DNA of 64,000 nucleotides from Leuctra nigra (GCA_934045905.1 OW203769.1:13113705-13177704), one strand, 5' to 3'. Shown: positions 11,912 through 23,487, numbered from the stretch's first letter. A program made the numbers and translations. The notes: generated from the sequence alone by a model not told the origin.

Positions 11912-12135
11912 CTATAAACAAGACACGGTAAACATTTAGCAGATTCTAGCAGACCTCGAGCAGGAGCCTAGGAGGCTGTGAGACCATTTTCTCGATTTTT
12001 AGCTGAACACATTTCATATCATGTTCATATTGTCTCAATTGCCTTTAATCAATTTGTCAAGTATAAATTGCAATTCGATTTTAATCCATAAATAATTGCA
12101 TGAATTATTCTCTTTCCCTCTGTCAACATTACTAA

Positions 12136-12232
12136 GAAGATTTTATACTACAAGTTTCAACATAAAACTTCGTTTATCTCAGTTTCATCCGAATGTGACT
12201 TATAGCATTCTTTCCCTGTACCCTTCAACTGT
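12136..12232 (+). repeat. Inverted repeat, left copy, just outside the Ig exon block
   Basis: About 95 bp, including 'cttcgtttatctcagtttca' and 'tccgaatgtgacttat', matching the reverse complement of 14,332-14,420. It ends about 22 nt downstream of the exon 4 splice donor. See the matching finding. Confidence 0.8.
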
Positions 12233-12259
12233 TGTCCTGGATTCCAGGGACGGACTCAC

Positions 12260-12571
12260 CTCCAGCTCTAATGACCTTGGACTCATTGTGAACGCCCCCA
12301 TTCGGGATTGCCACGTGCTCGACACGACAGGTCAACCTCCTGCCCTCGTACTCGGCGTCGTACTCGAGGGTGACCGTCTGCTGCACGAACTGGAGGTCGT
12401 ACGACGCCCTCCACATGTCGTCGAGGTTGTCGGTGATGTTGTCGAGCAGCTGTCGGTCGTCCAGCCACCAGGAGAGGACGGCAGCGGGGCGGCTGTTGGA
12501 GGCGGTGCAGGTCGCCGTCAGCAAGGTGTTGGAGGTTGTGACGTGCATGATGTTGACGAGGTCCGGCGCTT
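12260..12571 (-). CDS. Ig-mucin receptor, exon 4: third Ig domain (C2-like)
   Basis: Acceptor tgaacctccag and donor g|gtgagt, both phase 1, bound 103 complete codons. The domain shows the textbook Ig plan: Cys in LLTATCTASNSRP, the core Trp in AVLSWWLDDRQ, and the second Cys after an acidic-Tyr-Glu-Gly stretch (YEGRRLTCRVEH). This resembles Ig C2-set/CD80-like domains of adhesion and immune receptors. N-glycosylation sequons NIT and NES are present. It joins in frame to exon 3 upstream and to the mucin exon downstream. Confidence 0.8.
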
Positions 12572-13227
12572 CTGGAGGTTCACAAGAGATGAAATGTGTA
12601 CCACATGTGCTCTTTACATGGCCAAGGCGATGAAAAGGAACTTTATTTTATTTTATTTGCGTATGTTTCGGCAACTGCAGGTATTCAATCAGTTCAAAAA
12701 TTCTACTCTACAGCAGGATATTATACTTACTCACTCGAAGAGTTTTTTGATGATAAGAACATTATTTAGTTAGTTACTTAGGTAATTAGTTTTGACTCAA
12801 ATATTAGTATACGAATTATACTTACATAGTTCATAATTATAATAATCATAATTTTAATATTAATTTTCACTTGGAATTCCTCAATAATGTCTAATGTCTA
12901 CTGTAATATTACTTTTTACTAAATAACTTACTTATATAAATTACTAAATTATAATACTCTATACTTATAAGAATGCTTTCCTAAATACCCTAACATATAG
13001 GGGCCTCATTATTGAGTCCCTCAAGGGTCAATACATTGTAATATGTACTATTGTAATGTGAAAAGGAAATAAAATTATATGAAACAATGAAACTTATGTA
13101 TAAATGGAAATGGATAAATGATTATGATAATGATGATGGGTTTTAAAGCCCACTTGAAAATCATGAAAATCATGCCAATGGTTTCGATTTATGTTTCATT
13201 GTTGATTCCATATGATTGAGCACTCAC

Positions 13228-13515
13228 TGGCGACTATCAGTACGCTGCTTGTAGTGACCTTTGGGTCGCCGCCCTGCGCCAAATCCGAGTAGACGAGGCC
13301 GTTGTGCCTCTCGGCGACGGCCTTGAGCCTGAACCCGCACTCCCCTCCCCTCACCACGAACTTGACCGCCTCGTCCTTGCGTAATTTGTCGGGGAGATAG
13401 AAGTCGCAGGTCGGGACCTTGCTTTGGTCGCGGAAGCGATGTAGAAGACTCCAGGCCTGACCGGGCATGACGACAACGTTGGACGGGATGGACCAGAACT
13501 CTTGCTGTCGACTGG
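13228..13515 (-). CDS. Ig-mucin receptor, exon 3: second, degenerate Ig-like domain
   Basis: Acceptor ctttcag and donor a|gtgagt, phase 1 at both ends, 95 complete codons. The domain begins SRQQEFWSIPSNVVVMPGQ and has only two cysteines, in VPTCDFYLP and GGECGFRLKAV. By position these match the extra cysteine pair of the first domain (QCHF and GQCGIRL), while the canonical B- and F-strand cysteines are missing. The fold call therefore rests on exon phase, size and similarity to exon 2. It is GC-rich coding sequence between AT-rich introns. Confidence 0.7.
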
Positions 13516-13960
13516 CTGAAAGAAAATACACCAGTTCAGTGTTGGCGATAAGTTCCTTTTTAAAATGATATTTTTAAAAGTTCAATTATCGTCCAAATAT
13601 ATGAACTCTTTAAAAGTTCAAGTTCTTTTTTTCGGACATGGGTATAGGGAAAGTTCAAGTTCCTTTAAAATAAGAAAAGCATAAGTTATTTTAAAAGTTA
13701 TTTTTTGAAAAAAAATGTTGATATAAATATACCAAGTAAGTGATAACTCTTTTTCAAAAAAGAACGTTCCTGAACGCTTTCTTTTTAAAAGTTCCTTCCC
13801 CAACACTCGGATTTATTTTATATAGTAGTTTACACCCGACACTTTGGCTTGAAACAGAACATTTTTTTTCCCAAGTTACAGAACATTTTTTTTCCCAAGT
13901 TACAGAACATTTTCCCTAGGAAAACAGTCCGAATGTGCCCCGAAGAAAGTAATCACTCAC

Positions 13961-14287
13961 CGGTCTTGCTTACAAAGAGCTCCATCTCCTTGTAAACATA
14001 TGGCCCACGATGCGCGCGCACCCTGCACGCCACCAGATTCAATCCAAGTTTCTCCTGCTTGGAACCATAACCCCACAACCTGATGCCGCACTGCCCGCTC
14101 TGCAGCCCCGCACCGTGGTAGGAGTAGTTCCACGTGGCAACAGTGTCCGCGCCTGCGCTCAAGTCCACCACGACGTGGTCGACGCTGAAGTGGCACTGTG
14201 AGAGCGGTGTGGAAGCGTTGCATGTGAAGTTGACGGCGTCTCCGGAGACGATGTGGGCATAGAGGGGGGAGGATGCGACGCTGAAAA
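13961..14287 (-). CDS. Ig-mucin receptor, exon 2: first Ig-like domain
   Basis: Donor g|gtgagt is clear. For the acceptor I chose gctgcag|tt because it gives phase 1, matching exon 1, and 108 complete codons. Alternatives a few bases away cannot be excluded. The domain has four cysteines: the canonical pair (VNFTCNAST and LVACRVRAH) and an extra pair (QCHFSV and GQCGIRLWG). The C-F...G-x-C-G-I-x-L arrangement is one I associate with arthropod Ig-like receptors. Sequons NFT, NAS and NYS indicate an extracellular location. Confidence 0.75.
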
Positions 14288-14331
14288 CTGCAGCGTGCGT
14301 ACCCTCAAGTTCAGTAAAGAAAAATAATGAA

Positions 14332-14420
14332 GTGTACAGGGGAAGAACGCCATAAGTCACATTCGGATGAAACTGAGATAAACGAAGTTTTGTTGAGACC
14401 AGACTTGTATCTTTCTTCCA
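14332..14420 (-). repeat. Inverted repeat, right copy, just outside the Ig exon block
   Basis: Reverse-complement partner of 12,136-12,232. It begins about 45 nt upstream of the exon 2 acceptor on the minus strand. Together the two copies bracket exons 2-4 almost exactly. Confidence 0.8.
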
Positions 14421-15654
14421 TACATATCGATATTTCAATTGATTTTTTGAAGACTTTGTGGCAATATTTTCTAAAAACCTAGGGAATATTCTGAACTCAT
14501 AAAAATCACTGCAAGATGACACCTTAAACATATTTTTTTTTCAAAAACTTGACTTATACCCAGCAAACACAAGGTTGTACCGGGACCTCCCCATAGCTTT
14601 CTTCCCCTTACCCTGTTTTCTTCCCCTGTTTCTTCCCCAGTTTGAATGGTTTTCTGTTTGCTTAATTTTCTTCAATCATTTAGAAACGATCTTTGTTTGG
14701 GATTCGCAAATAGATTTTGAAATAGATTTTAAGTAGTTCACTAGGGTAACAAAAGTTAAGATAGAATTTATTTACAATTTTAAATAATAAAATTTTATTA
14801 TTTTTTAAATAATAAAATTGTAAACCACTGGTGAATCTAATGGATTTCGAAAAAGATGGCAGGGAGCGCCCTGTACTATTCCCAAAAGGAAGCCAGGGCA
14901 CCACCCTGCCTTCAAAAAAGGTTCGGTCGCCGCCCTGGCCCTACTGCATCTCTGATCTATTAGTATTTTAAATGTGTATAATATTCTAATCACAAACAGA
15001 AGTTGTCCTATAATAAAGTAAAGTCAGAACTTGGTGTAAAATTGCTGCCTTCGCCATACTCGACGGCGCGGGCTGGGAGGCCCGTGTTGTAAATGTCACA
15101 GGTATATGTCGTCAGGAATAAGGTTGACGGTGCCGGGTTTCCTCTCAATTAGTGCAACGCAAAATCGAGAAAATGGACTTCCGACCTTCTATCTCTGAGG
15201 TTCAGATTTATACACCTAAAAATCATACATTTAATTTCTTCCGTGCTCATAGCGAAACTAGCGAAACTTTCCTACTAAGCGAAATGTTATGATAGGGGAG
15301 GGGGGGAGGGCATGGCCCAAGGGTACTTCTGTCCGCATAGCAAGGAATCGAAATACTCCCCCCCCCCCCCACCTTCTCAACCCCTTTGGGGTAAAGATGG
15401 CGGGGGCCACGAGCATGGGCGTCCACAGGAAGGGACGCCAAGAATTTCAAGAATTGAAATTTTGATTTTCAAGAAACAAAATAGAGACATTTTAAACGTT
15501 AAGGACTAAAAAAATCGGCGATTTTGATCACCTACAATTGATACTTGGGAAATAATATTAATTGATGACTTGAAGAGGGCAAATATTTCAAGATGACAAA
15601 ATAGTGGCAAACAGTGGCTAATAGTGGAGTAATAAGTGGGGCAAATAATGGAAA
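14421..15654. other. Intron 1 of the Ig-mucin gene: repeat fragments, no exon seen
   Basis: Contains fragments of dispersed repeats (around 14,830-14,960 and 15,290-15,430), a poly-C run at about 15,358-15,370 and AT-rich filler. The short ORFs here belong to repeats. Confidence 0.5.
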
Positions 15655-16567
15655 TAGTGGGTCAGTGGCAACCCTGCTATTATCTCAGTGGATGACACAT
15701 GGCGAGTGACGGTCTCACATGACCTTGCACATGAGTCATGAGTCAGTGGCAACCCTGCTATTATCTCAGTGGATGACACATGGCGAGTGACGGTCTCACA
15801 TGACCTTGCACATGAGTCATGAGTCAGTGGCAACCCTGCTATTATCTCAGTGGATAACACATGGCGAGTGACGGTCTCACATGACCTTGCACATGCAGCA
15901 TGAGTCAGTGGCAACCCTGCTATTATCTCAGTGGATGACACATGGCGAGTGACGGTCTCACATGACCTTGCACATGAGTCATGAGTCAGTGGCAACCCTG
16001 CTATTATCTCAGTGGATGACACATGGCGAGTGACGGTCTCACATGACCTTGCACATGAGTCATGAGTCAGTGGCAACCCTGCTATTATCTCAGTGGATGA
16101 CACATGGCGAGTGACGGTCTCACATGACCTTGCACATGCAGCATGAGTCAGTGGCAACCCTGCTATTATCTCAGTGGATGACACATGGCGAGTGACGGTC
16201 TCACATGACCTTGCACATGAGTCATGAGTCAGTGGCAACCCTGCTATTATCTCAGTGGATGACACATGGCGAGTGACGGTCTCACATGACCTTGCACATG
16301 AGTCATGAGTCAGTGGCAACCCTGCTATTATCTCAGTGGATGACACATGGCGAGTGACGGTCTCACATGACCTTGCACATGAGTCATGAGTCAGTGGCAA
16401 CCCTGCTATTATCTCAGTGGATAACACATGGCGAGTGACGGTCTCACATGACCTTGCACATGCAGCATGAGTCAGTGGCAACCCTGCTATTATCTCAGTG
16501 GATGACACATGGCGAGTGACGGTCTCACATGACCTTGCACATGCAGCATGAGTCAGTGATAACCTCA
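15655..16567. repeat. 81-bp tandem minisatellite, 11 copies
   Basis: The unit is 81 bp (27 codons), with two main variants at one position: atgagtcatgagtcag and atgcagcatgagtcag. Copies are nearly identical. Because 81 is divisible by three, a 322-codon minus-strand frame stays open, but it has no splice or domain support, and the array lies in the first intron of the Ig-mucin gene. I treat it as non-coding. Confidence 0.85.
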
Positions 16568-16773
16568 GTAGAGGGTTTTCCTTCACAGCCTTTTCGGCAC
16601 TGATAACTATTTGCGAGCGTCTCCACTTGAAATTTATGGCTCGTGTCTCTGTTTCTTTTTGTCTGTGTGCAGGTCAATTTTTTTACGAAACTTTTATTAT
16701 TATTCCGATTGGTGACATAATGATTTTCAGCAAGATTGCTCTATTCGTTTCATTGGAAATTTAATTTTTTTCC

Positions 16774-17015
16774 TGGGGCTTAACGTCGCACTGTTATGCA
16801 GCGAGGCTAATGGCGACGGATGAATGATTATGTTGATGATTGGGAGATGATGGTGAAGAGTAGATAAGGATTGAAGGTGGGAAGGAGGCGGTAGTGGCCT
16901 ATTAGTAGGGTACCTTCCCAGCATTTGCCTGTCGACTGAGGGAAAACCACGAAAAAACAGTATAAAGGAAGGACGACCGGGGGAATCGAACCCGGGCCTC
17001 CGTAATTGTAGGTAT
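16774..17015 (-). repeat. SINE-like dispersed repeat with tRNA-like T arm
   Basis: Contains 'ggcttaacgtcgcac', 'gcatttgcctgtcgactgag' and 'gaaaaccacgaaaaa', followed by 'gaatcgaacccgg', which on the minus strand is a box B/T arm. This combination is familiar from dispersed repeats in many arthropod genomes and is one reason for the taxonomic call. Confidence 0.5.
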
Positions 17016-17586
17016 AGGTATCACAGTAACGAAATCTTCATAAAATAAATACCTAATGGATTTTGATTATACCTTAGTCTAAGATTATACCTTAGACTAA
17101 ATAACTGTTTAGTCTAAGATTATACCTATACTACAATTTTTGTATATCCGTTCGTATAGACAGTTACATATTGTTTCACAATTATGACATTACATTGACA
17201 GGTGAGTTGTTTAACTATGTATTGAAGTTCTGCAGTGATTATTCCTACAGTTGCTGTTTGGCTTTCATCGTAGTTCTTAGAAAATGTTGTGTTTTGTGAT
17301 AATCTAACCATTTTCTGTAGGAAAGTTACACTTTTCTGTGATCAAGGGAGTGACGGGAAAGTCTTTGCTTCTCTTGTCTTGGATTTATATTGAATGTAAG
17401 GTTTTGTAGCAATCTTCTCTGAAGTAGTCTCATCTGTGATCCTTCAAGTGATTATTCGTTTTGTGGATTATTTAGATCATGGATAGATGTGCTGCACATG
17501 CGGGTGCTCGCTTATCAATCAACGCGTTGCACCGAGCGTTTTCCTAATTTTAAATTACACGAAATATCAGATCCTTTCCCACTTAC

Positions 17587-17680
17587 CTGGTTCATCGTAG
17601 CTCGACACATTTCTTGAACATCTAACGATTAATATTAAAAGTGTGATTGGGAACAGTTGTTGTTTTAGTCTTAGTTCCAT
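17587..17680 (-). CDS. Ig-mucin receptor, exon 1: signal peptide
   Basis: ATG at 17,680-17,678 opens a 31-codon exon ending g|gtaagt in phase 1. The peptide starts MELRLKQQLF and continues into PITLLILIVRC, a basic n-region followed by a hydrophobic h-region, as in a secretory signal. A sequon (NVS) follows the likely cleavage site. Phase 1 matches exon 2, joining ...SSYDEP to VFSVASS. A five-codon upstream ORF (17,703-17,686) ends six nt before this ATG and might dampen translation. Exon 1 is about 3.3 kb upstream of exon 2. Confidence 0.65.
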
Positions 17681-17914
17681 CGGGTTCACTTGACTCTATC
17701 CATCACACTGCCGGCCAATCGTACGGAAGTGTTTTTGCAATGACTCAAAGCACTGACCTGCGTCTGAGATATGCTTTATCAATGTGGACTGTACCAGTTT
17801 TGGCAACATCAAATGTATAATTCTAGGAAATGAAGCTACTGGGGAGATGAGAATCGACATCAAAGGCTCCATTTATTAGAAATTAATGCTTTTAACCTCC
17901 ACCCTTCAAGCCAT

Positions 17915-18273
17915 GGGGCTGTGCATAAAGGACGTCACGCTAAAAATGGGATATTTTGACACCCCCCTCCCCCTGTCACGCTGTGTCACACTTTTCGAGA
18001 CCCCCCCCCCCCCCTAAAAGGAGTCACAAATCTATCTCTACCCCCCCCTCCCTTAAATAGTGTATATTTGACTAAAATGTATTAGAATGTATTGTTTTTA
18101 GCGAAATTTTCGGTTTCGACATATCAACTAAAATTTAAAATGCTTGAAAATATCTATATCAAAACATGACGTCATACCGCCTCCAGACCCCCCTCCCCCC
18201 TGTCACACTGTGTCCCATACAGGTACACTCCCCCCTCCCCCCCTGAAGCATGACGTCCTTTATGCACAGCCCC
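17915..18273. mobile_element. MITE with GGGGCTGTGCATAAAGGACG ends
   Basis: Starts GGGGCTGTGCATAAAGGACG and ends with its inverse, TCCTTTATGCACAGCCCC. The interior holds several poly-C tracts (a run of about 14 at 18,001-18,014) and related 'tgtcac' words. Target duplication unclear. Confidence 0.65.
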
Positions 18274-20651
18274 CATATGGCTTGACATGTGCTCAACATG
18301 GTGAGTCACTTTCATATTATGCTTTCATATGCGATAGATTGAAGAAATGGAGCCATTTTGTGTGGATATTCCCCTTCGTGATGCAGTTCGGCCTCATCAA
18401 AAGAAGATGCTTCTCCAAAGATATCTGCGGATGTCAGTCCTCAATACTCAGGCGCGTGGGAACTAAATTTGCAAATGGGAGGTGGAATAATAATATTGTA
18501 AATTAACTTGAGCTGGAGTAGTGTTTACGAAGACAATGGGGGTCTGGGGAAGGCCCCCCCCCCAGAGTTGCCACTTATAGGGCCAGTGGTAACCCTGAAC
18601 ACTTACTTTTGAAATCAGGAACACATGAAACATCATATTTAGACGTGTCTGAACAAAAAATTAAAACAGGATATGTCATAAACATATCCTAGCCATATTT
18701 ATGAGTTTTGAACATTTTGACTATTGGCAGCATTTCCAATAATATTTTGTCACATATTTAAACAAGTGCTTTGTATGCAGGATTGTATTCCGAGCAGTCA
18801 ATAATATAGAACTACCTACTTATTTCTAAAAAAAAAAAAAACTATTGTGAGGAATGGGTGTTTGGTGGCAAGCCCCTAGAAATTTTCTCAGAGTAATTCA
18901 CAACGTGTCATGGGTTTCATGGGTTTTCTAAGGTATTTTCTTCAAATTACTTATTGTGCTTTTGATCAACCAATTGATTCCGTAGTGGTTTGAGCAGTCC
19001 CAATTTGCCCCGCAGGGTAATTTTTTGTTTTAAGCCATTTAAAACGATTTATGACACTTTTAAGACCACGTTTTATAATATTTTATTGGAGGCCGAGCCC
19101 CCCCCCCCCCCCCCCCCCTCTGCGCAGGCATTTGCTAACTGCAATTGACCAATGTAGGTGGGCGTTGCCTTTTGAAAGACAAAAGTATTACCATGGCAAC
19201 TCCAGAATTCTTAGAAAATAACAATTTTTCATTCAAACAAATGAAATTCAGAAAGATCAAAGAAATAGCTAACAGGTGTTAATCTAGTTTAATTTATCAC
19301 TTGAAATAGTACAATCAATATATTTAAACTCATATAAATCATGTTTGATGATATGCTGGACAATTTTTACGGATGCTACAACGAAACAAATTATATTTTG
19401 CCAGGTATGTTGCCAAAGCGTTTTACTTTTTAATGGCGTCTGTCACTGGATAGTTTCGTCAACTTAAAAAGGTCCTTCCTCTCTTATGAGAAGTTAATTA
19501 AGACTAAACAATATTCAAGTAGATAGCTTAAAGCAATACTATTATTAACGGCAATTTGTTGATTGTAAAACTGTTAAATTCTGTTCGAATTCAACATTAT
19601 TCTATTAATATCATGTGTACAATTTGTTGTGTATATAAGCTCTTTGGTTGTGACCAAACATTGACTTTTGTTTTATGACGTCGTAGTTTGGTCAGATCTA
19701 CATTGGTCAATTGTATTCTTGTCAATATCGCAGAGGTTAACTGAGGGATGCAAAACCAAAACATCACCACTTTGATAAGTCCGGAGAAGAAATGGAAAAC
19801 CACTTGCATTTCCTATACATATAGCCGGCTAAATCAGTTTTCAATCCACATTTCAATCCACATTCCTGACTAACCATGTCAACAAAATTTTAACTGAAAA
19901 GTTGCAGATGAGATGATTGGTTAAAAGAGTGTTCCGAGACTTTTGACCGAAGAAAAAAACACTGAGTTTTGGTTTGTCAACAACTTCTTGAAATAGCAAA
20001 ATGACAATGATTTTTTTTTGAAACGTCATTACCGGAGACGAGACGTCCCCAAAACCCCGAAAACTAAAGAGACCCTCTGAAGAGACCTTCTTTTTGATCA
20101 ATTTCGCAAATTATCAAAAATTCGCCAAACACAAAAATCTTTTTCCACGATAACAGCTGTAACTTCACAATAAAGAAGGTTATCGAGAATCTGAAAAAAA
20201 CAGTTGTTCTCAGGAAGAGTCATGCTAAACAATGCTGCCAACCGCACTGCTCTAGAACCTAGAACTTTTTGATCAGCCCTTGTATGTAGGCAACTCAAAA
20301 ATGATTTATTTTGGAGGCGTATAGGTTTCTTTCTAGGTATGTTTTTCACTTTCATGAAAAAAGCAGGGTCGATGACTATATAGGTATTGATGGTAACGGG
20401 GCACTTGTGCTGTACACATCTTATTATTCAGTCATGACCCTCTACAATATTATTTTTTGCCTTACACCCCCAGTTCTAAAGGAAAACATGTATTACTTGG
20501 TATTACGTATCTTGGAAATAAAATAACAAGGTAGGTACATATGAATGTATAAACGATACATTTATTACAAAATTGTTTTTCATATTATTAACATTAATCT
20601 ATTATACCTAATCATTTTCGATACGCTTTTAATTCTAGTTTCTAACAAAAA
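18274..20651. other. Non-coding, repeat-rich interval
   Basis: No exon recognised on either strand. Contains a poly-C tract near 19,099-19,118, an A-run near 18,829-18,840 and fragments of dispersed repeats. Short ORFs lack coding bias. Confidence 0.45.
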
Positions 20652-20659
20652 ATAATACT

Positions 20660-21411
20660 CAGGGGCGCCGGAACCGGGGGGGCAGAGGGGGCACGTGCCC
20701 CCCCTAGACGTCTGAAGGGGGGGCAAGAGTATCAATCTGCCTCCCCTGGTAACGCATATCTTTAAAAAATTACTCGATAAGGGCTGAATTTCAAAAAAAA
20801 TCGCTGCGCGGCATTGTTGTGTTAAAGTCACTCTTATATGACGTAGGTAATTCTATTTTACACCAAAATCATTTTAAATCTGCCTTTAATAGTATTAAAA
20901 GATTACTAAATCGCTGCGGGACATATTTATATGAACTTTCCTGATTTGAGTGATTGATTGACTTTTGTTTTCTAACAATTAAAATACACCAAAATCATTT
21001 GAAACCTGCCTGTGGGCTGAAATTTGAAAACATCAGCTGTGTAGCATTTTAATGTGTTTGACACTTTTCCACACACATTTTAGTTACTTCAATTAATACA
21101 TTTTTTGGCAATGATGTCGTCGTCCATTTATTTGTTCAGAAAGATAGGATTAAACGGTGTGAAATCACGTAGAAACGCACCAAATTCATTCCTGAAATTC
21201 AAAATTTTCTCGGGGCTATGCGCCCCGGACCCGCAAGGTGCTGGGGGGCCCTCCCCCCAGACCCCCCATTGTTTCTCTTGGCAATCGTGTTTCCCACACA
21301 CATTGTCATTTACTGTATTATTTTCTCCCTTACAAATTTAGTCCCTACCCTACCTAGATCCTAAGCCAATGTGCCCCCCCCCCCCGAGAAAATAGACTTC
21401 CGGCGCCTCTG
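20660..21411. mobile_element. hAT-type MITE, 752 bp, target duplication ATAATACT
   Basis: Ends CAGGGGCGCCGGAA and TTCCGGCGCCTCTG. The octamer ATAATACT is perfectly repeated outside both ends (20,652-20,659 and 21,412-21,419). The interior has the 'ggggctatgcgccccgg' repeat core and no ORF. Confidence 0.85.
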
Positions 21412-21441
21412 ATAATACTACTTCCTCTTAATATCAGTTTA

Positions 21442-21600
21442 AGCTACGTCCACTGGACTGTTTTTGCGTTTTTTCGTCCATGGCACAACCATGAACTAGC
21501 ACAACTAAGTCTTGAGTGAGTGTTATTAGTGATGTTTAGTGATTGGTTATAAATAAGTAACAAAAAAATCAAAGCGCAAAAACGGTCCAGTGGACTAGCT
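21442..21600. mobile_element. Small MITE, about 159 bp
   Basis: Left arm agctacgtccactggactg and right arm, inverted, agctagtccactggaccg continue as TTTTTGCG in both. No clear target duplication. The centre is non-coding. Confidence 0.6.
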
Positions 21601-22303
21601 TTAGTTCAGAGATGCGATCACATGAAATGCGAACTTCCTAGCCCAATGACAAGCTTAGCTTCCCATCTCAATGTTATTGACGGCCTTCTACAGTAGGTAC
21701 GTTCTACAAGGACCTTTCAGCGCCTGAGGGCAAATGTCAAAATACAAACGCCCATAAAATGCTGTATACACCTCAGTAATGTGGATTTTATTTGGTCATC
21801 TATTGTTATGAGGTGAGGAAAATGTAGTGTCAGAAAACTAGCCAAAATTAGTGTGGGAAATAGGAAATCTAAATGGAAAATAGATTTTTCGCTGTTGCAA
21901 ATTCCTTGTAGAACGTACTTGTAGGTTCTTGTCACCGCGTCAAGAAGCCTCTTGCTCTGCAGAAGTAAATATCTACTTGTGGACGCAACTTCTTTTGAGC
22001 ATGAGGCTGGAGGCTGTTTATATGAACGCACCCCAGGATACAAATAACCGTTAGGATTTCTAAGGTAGCTTAGAATCAGTGTTGGGTAATTTTCCTCAAA
22101 AAATGGAATAGTTCAAGTTCCAATTCCAATTCCTTTGAACAAATCACACCACACGATCTGAAAAACCTTAAAAAACCTTATAAATCCCCTACTACCTAAT
22201 GGAATTATACCTACTTGAAAAAAACTACTTGAACTATTATAAAAAATAAGAAGAGGCATTATCCCTCTTCTTAGGATATTCATAAGAGATTCATTAGGTG
22301 CGT

Positions 22304-22320
22304 TCATGGGCCGGCTTCAA
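22304..22320 (-). CDS. Candidate last coding exon of the small membrane-protein gene
   Basis: A strong acceptor (ttttctttatttcag) is followed by 'tt gaa gcc ggc cca tga'. In the phase left by the exon at 28,284 it adds VEAGP and a stop. The splice signal is good and the phase fits, but five codons are weak evidence and the intron would be 6 kb and include a foldback transposon. Confidence 0.35.
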
Positions 22321-22329
22321 CTGAAATAA

Positions 22330-23487
22330 AGAAAATAACATTATAGTGCCTTGTTCTAATTTCGGCTATCATCAATCTTGGGATACAAGCAGGATATTTT
22401 TTCTATGTTTATATAGCAGACCATTCGAAAGCTATTACAGTCAATTGGGATAACTGCAGTTGCACTAAATCAGGATGATGGTTTTGTGTTTTAATATTCC
22501 TCTTTTGAAAACAATTGCCTAAAATTGAATCATTTATTTGATTCTCGAGGCATTTTGCACAAACTTAGAAAAAGACGACCCCTAAAAGGAGGGCCAAGCA
22601 AATTCGGTTAAGGTATTCGAGTGCTACCACGTGACCATAAATGTAAAATATACTAAATTGACTATGAAATCTAATACACCCCAAGTTGTGAGAACTGTTC
22701 TTTCTCATTATAACAGTGATTATTATGCGACTCATGCAGTGTTGAATTCAGACATTTTAGCCCGGGGGGAAAAATGATGAAAAAATAAATAGTTTTAGCC
22801 GGTTTCAAGAGGGGGTCTGGGGGTCTTGCCTCCCCAGCCCCAGACCCCCCCCCCTAGAGAATGACACCCAGAATTTCCCCCCCCCCCCCCCCTTCCCCAG
22901 AGAATATGAAATGCCGTGAGGGAATTCGCATCAGATAGAAATCACTATACCTTTTACCTGTATACCAATATGAGCTATAATTTGATGATTCCCACGAAAA
23001 TTGTTTAAGATGTTTCTTTGTTAGTTAAAAAAGACACATGACTTAGGTATTTGTGAATTGAGAGACGTAGTACAGAAGCAAGTATGTGTGGAAAATGAAT
23101 ATTTTTCCCGGGCGTGCACTGGCTCAGCCCCAGGGGGGGGGGGGGGGGGGGGCACTCGCTTCTCTCAGGTATGCCTGGATTCAACAGTGAACTCATGTGA
23201 CCTTTTTCACCTCCAAATTTTTCGTATCAAATATTTTTGGCTGAATATTACTTTTTCAATGGGGTTGCTAATAAGTCCCGAAATTATCCCTCTACATACT
23301 TACATGAGGTGGTCTCATTATCTTCGTTATAAATAGGGGAAGAGAGTATCGAAGCGTATTTTTTACTTTTTGTGTATATTTATTACAATCGTTCAAAAAT
23401 CAAAATTTTTACTGCCCGAATTTTCAATTAATGACATTATTATTTAGGGAGACTGTGGCCAGACAATTAATAAAGTTATTCATAGAT
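22330..23487. other. Intronic or intergenic sequence with poly-C/G tracts
   Basis: No exon seen. Poly-C runs near 22,872-22,892 and a poly-G run of about 17 at 23,136-23,152 lie among dispersed-repeat fragments ('gggggtctgggggtcttgcc'). Confidence 0.45.

Noticed and set aside
10576..11939. Two long plus-strand ORFs (451 and 409 codons) rich in Gly/Val/Ile or His/Arg
   Set aside because: They are mirror frames of the GC-rich minisatellite. Only the minus-strand Thr/Pro frame joins Ig exons to a membrane helix with matching splice phases.
12096..12773. 225-codon plus-strand ORF
   Set aside because: Antisense of the third Ig exon plus the inverted repeat; the minus strand has the Ig motifs and proper splice sites.
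13535..13806. hAT MITE between exons 2 and 3 (ends cagtgttgg / ccaacactc)
   Set aside because: The ends are suggestive, but no 8-bp target duplication could be seen, so it was not listed.
12136..14531. Conserved peptide KLRLSQFHPNVTY shared by two ORFs on opposite strands
   Set aside because: It comes from translating the intronic inverted repeat; it lies outside the spliced exons.
15618..16586. 322-codon minus-strand ORF of 27-residue repeats
   Set aside because: Open only because the 81-bp unit is a multiple of three and lacks stops in that frame. It lies in an intron, with no signal, domain or splice support.
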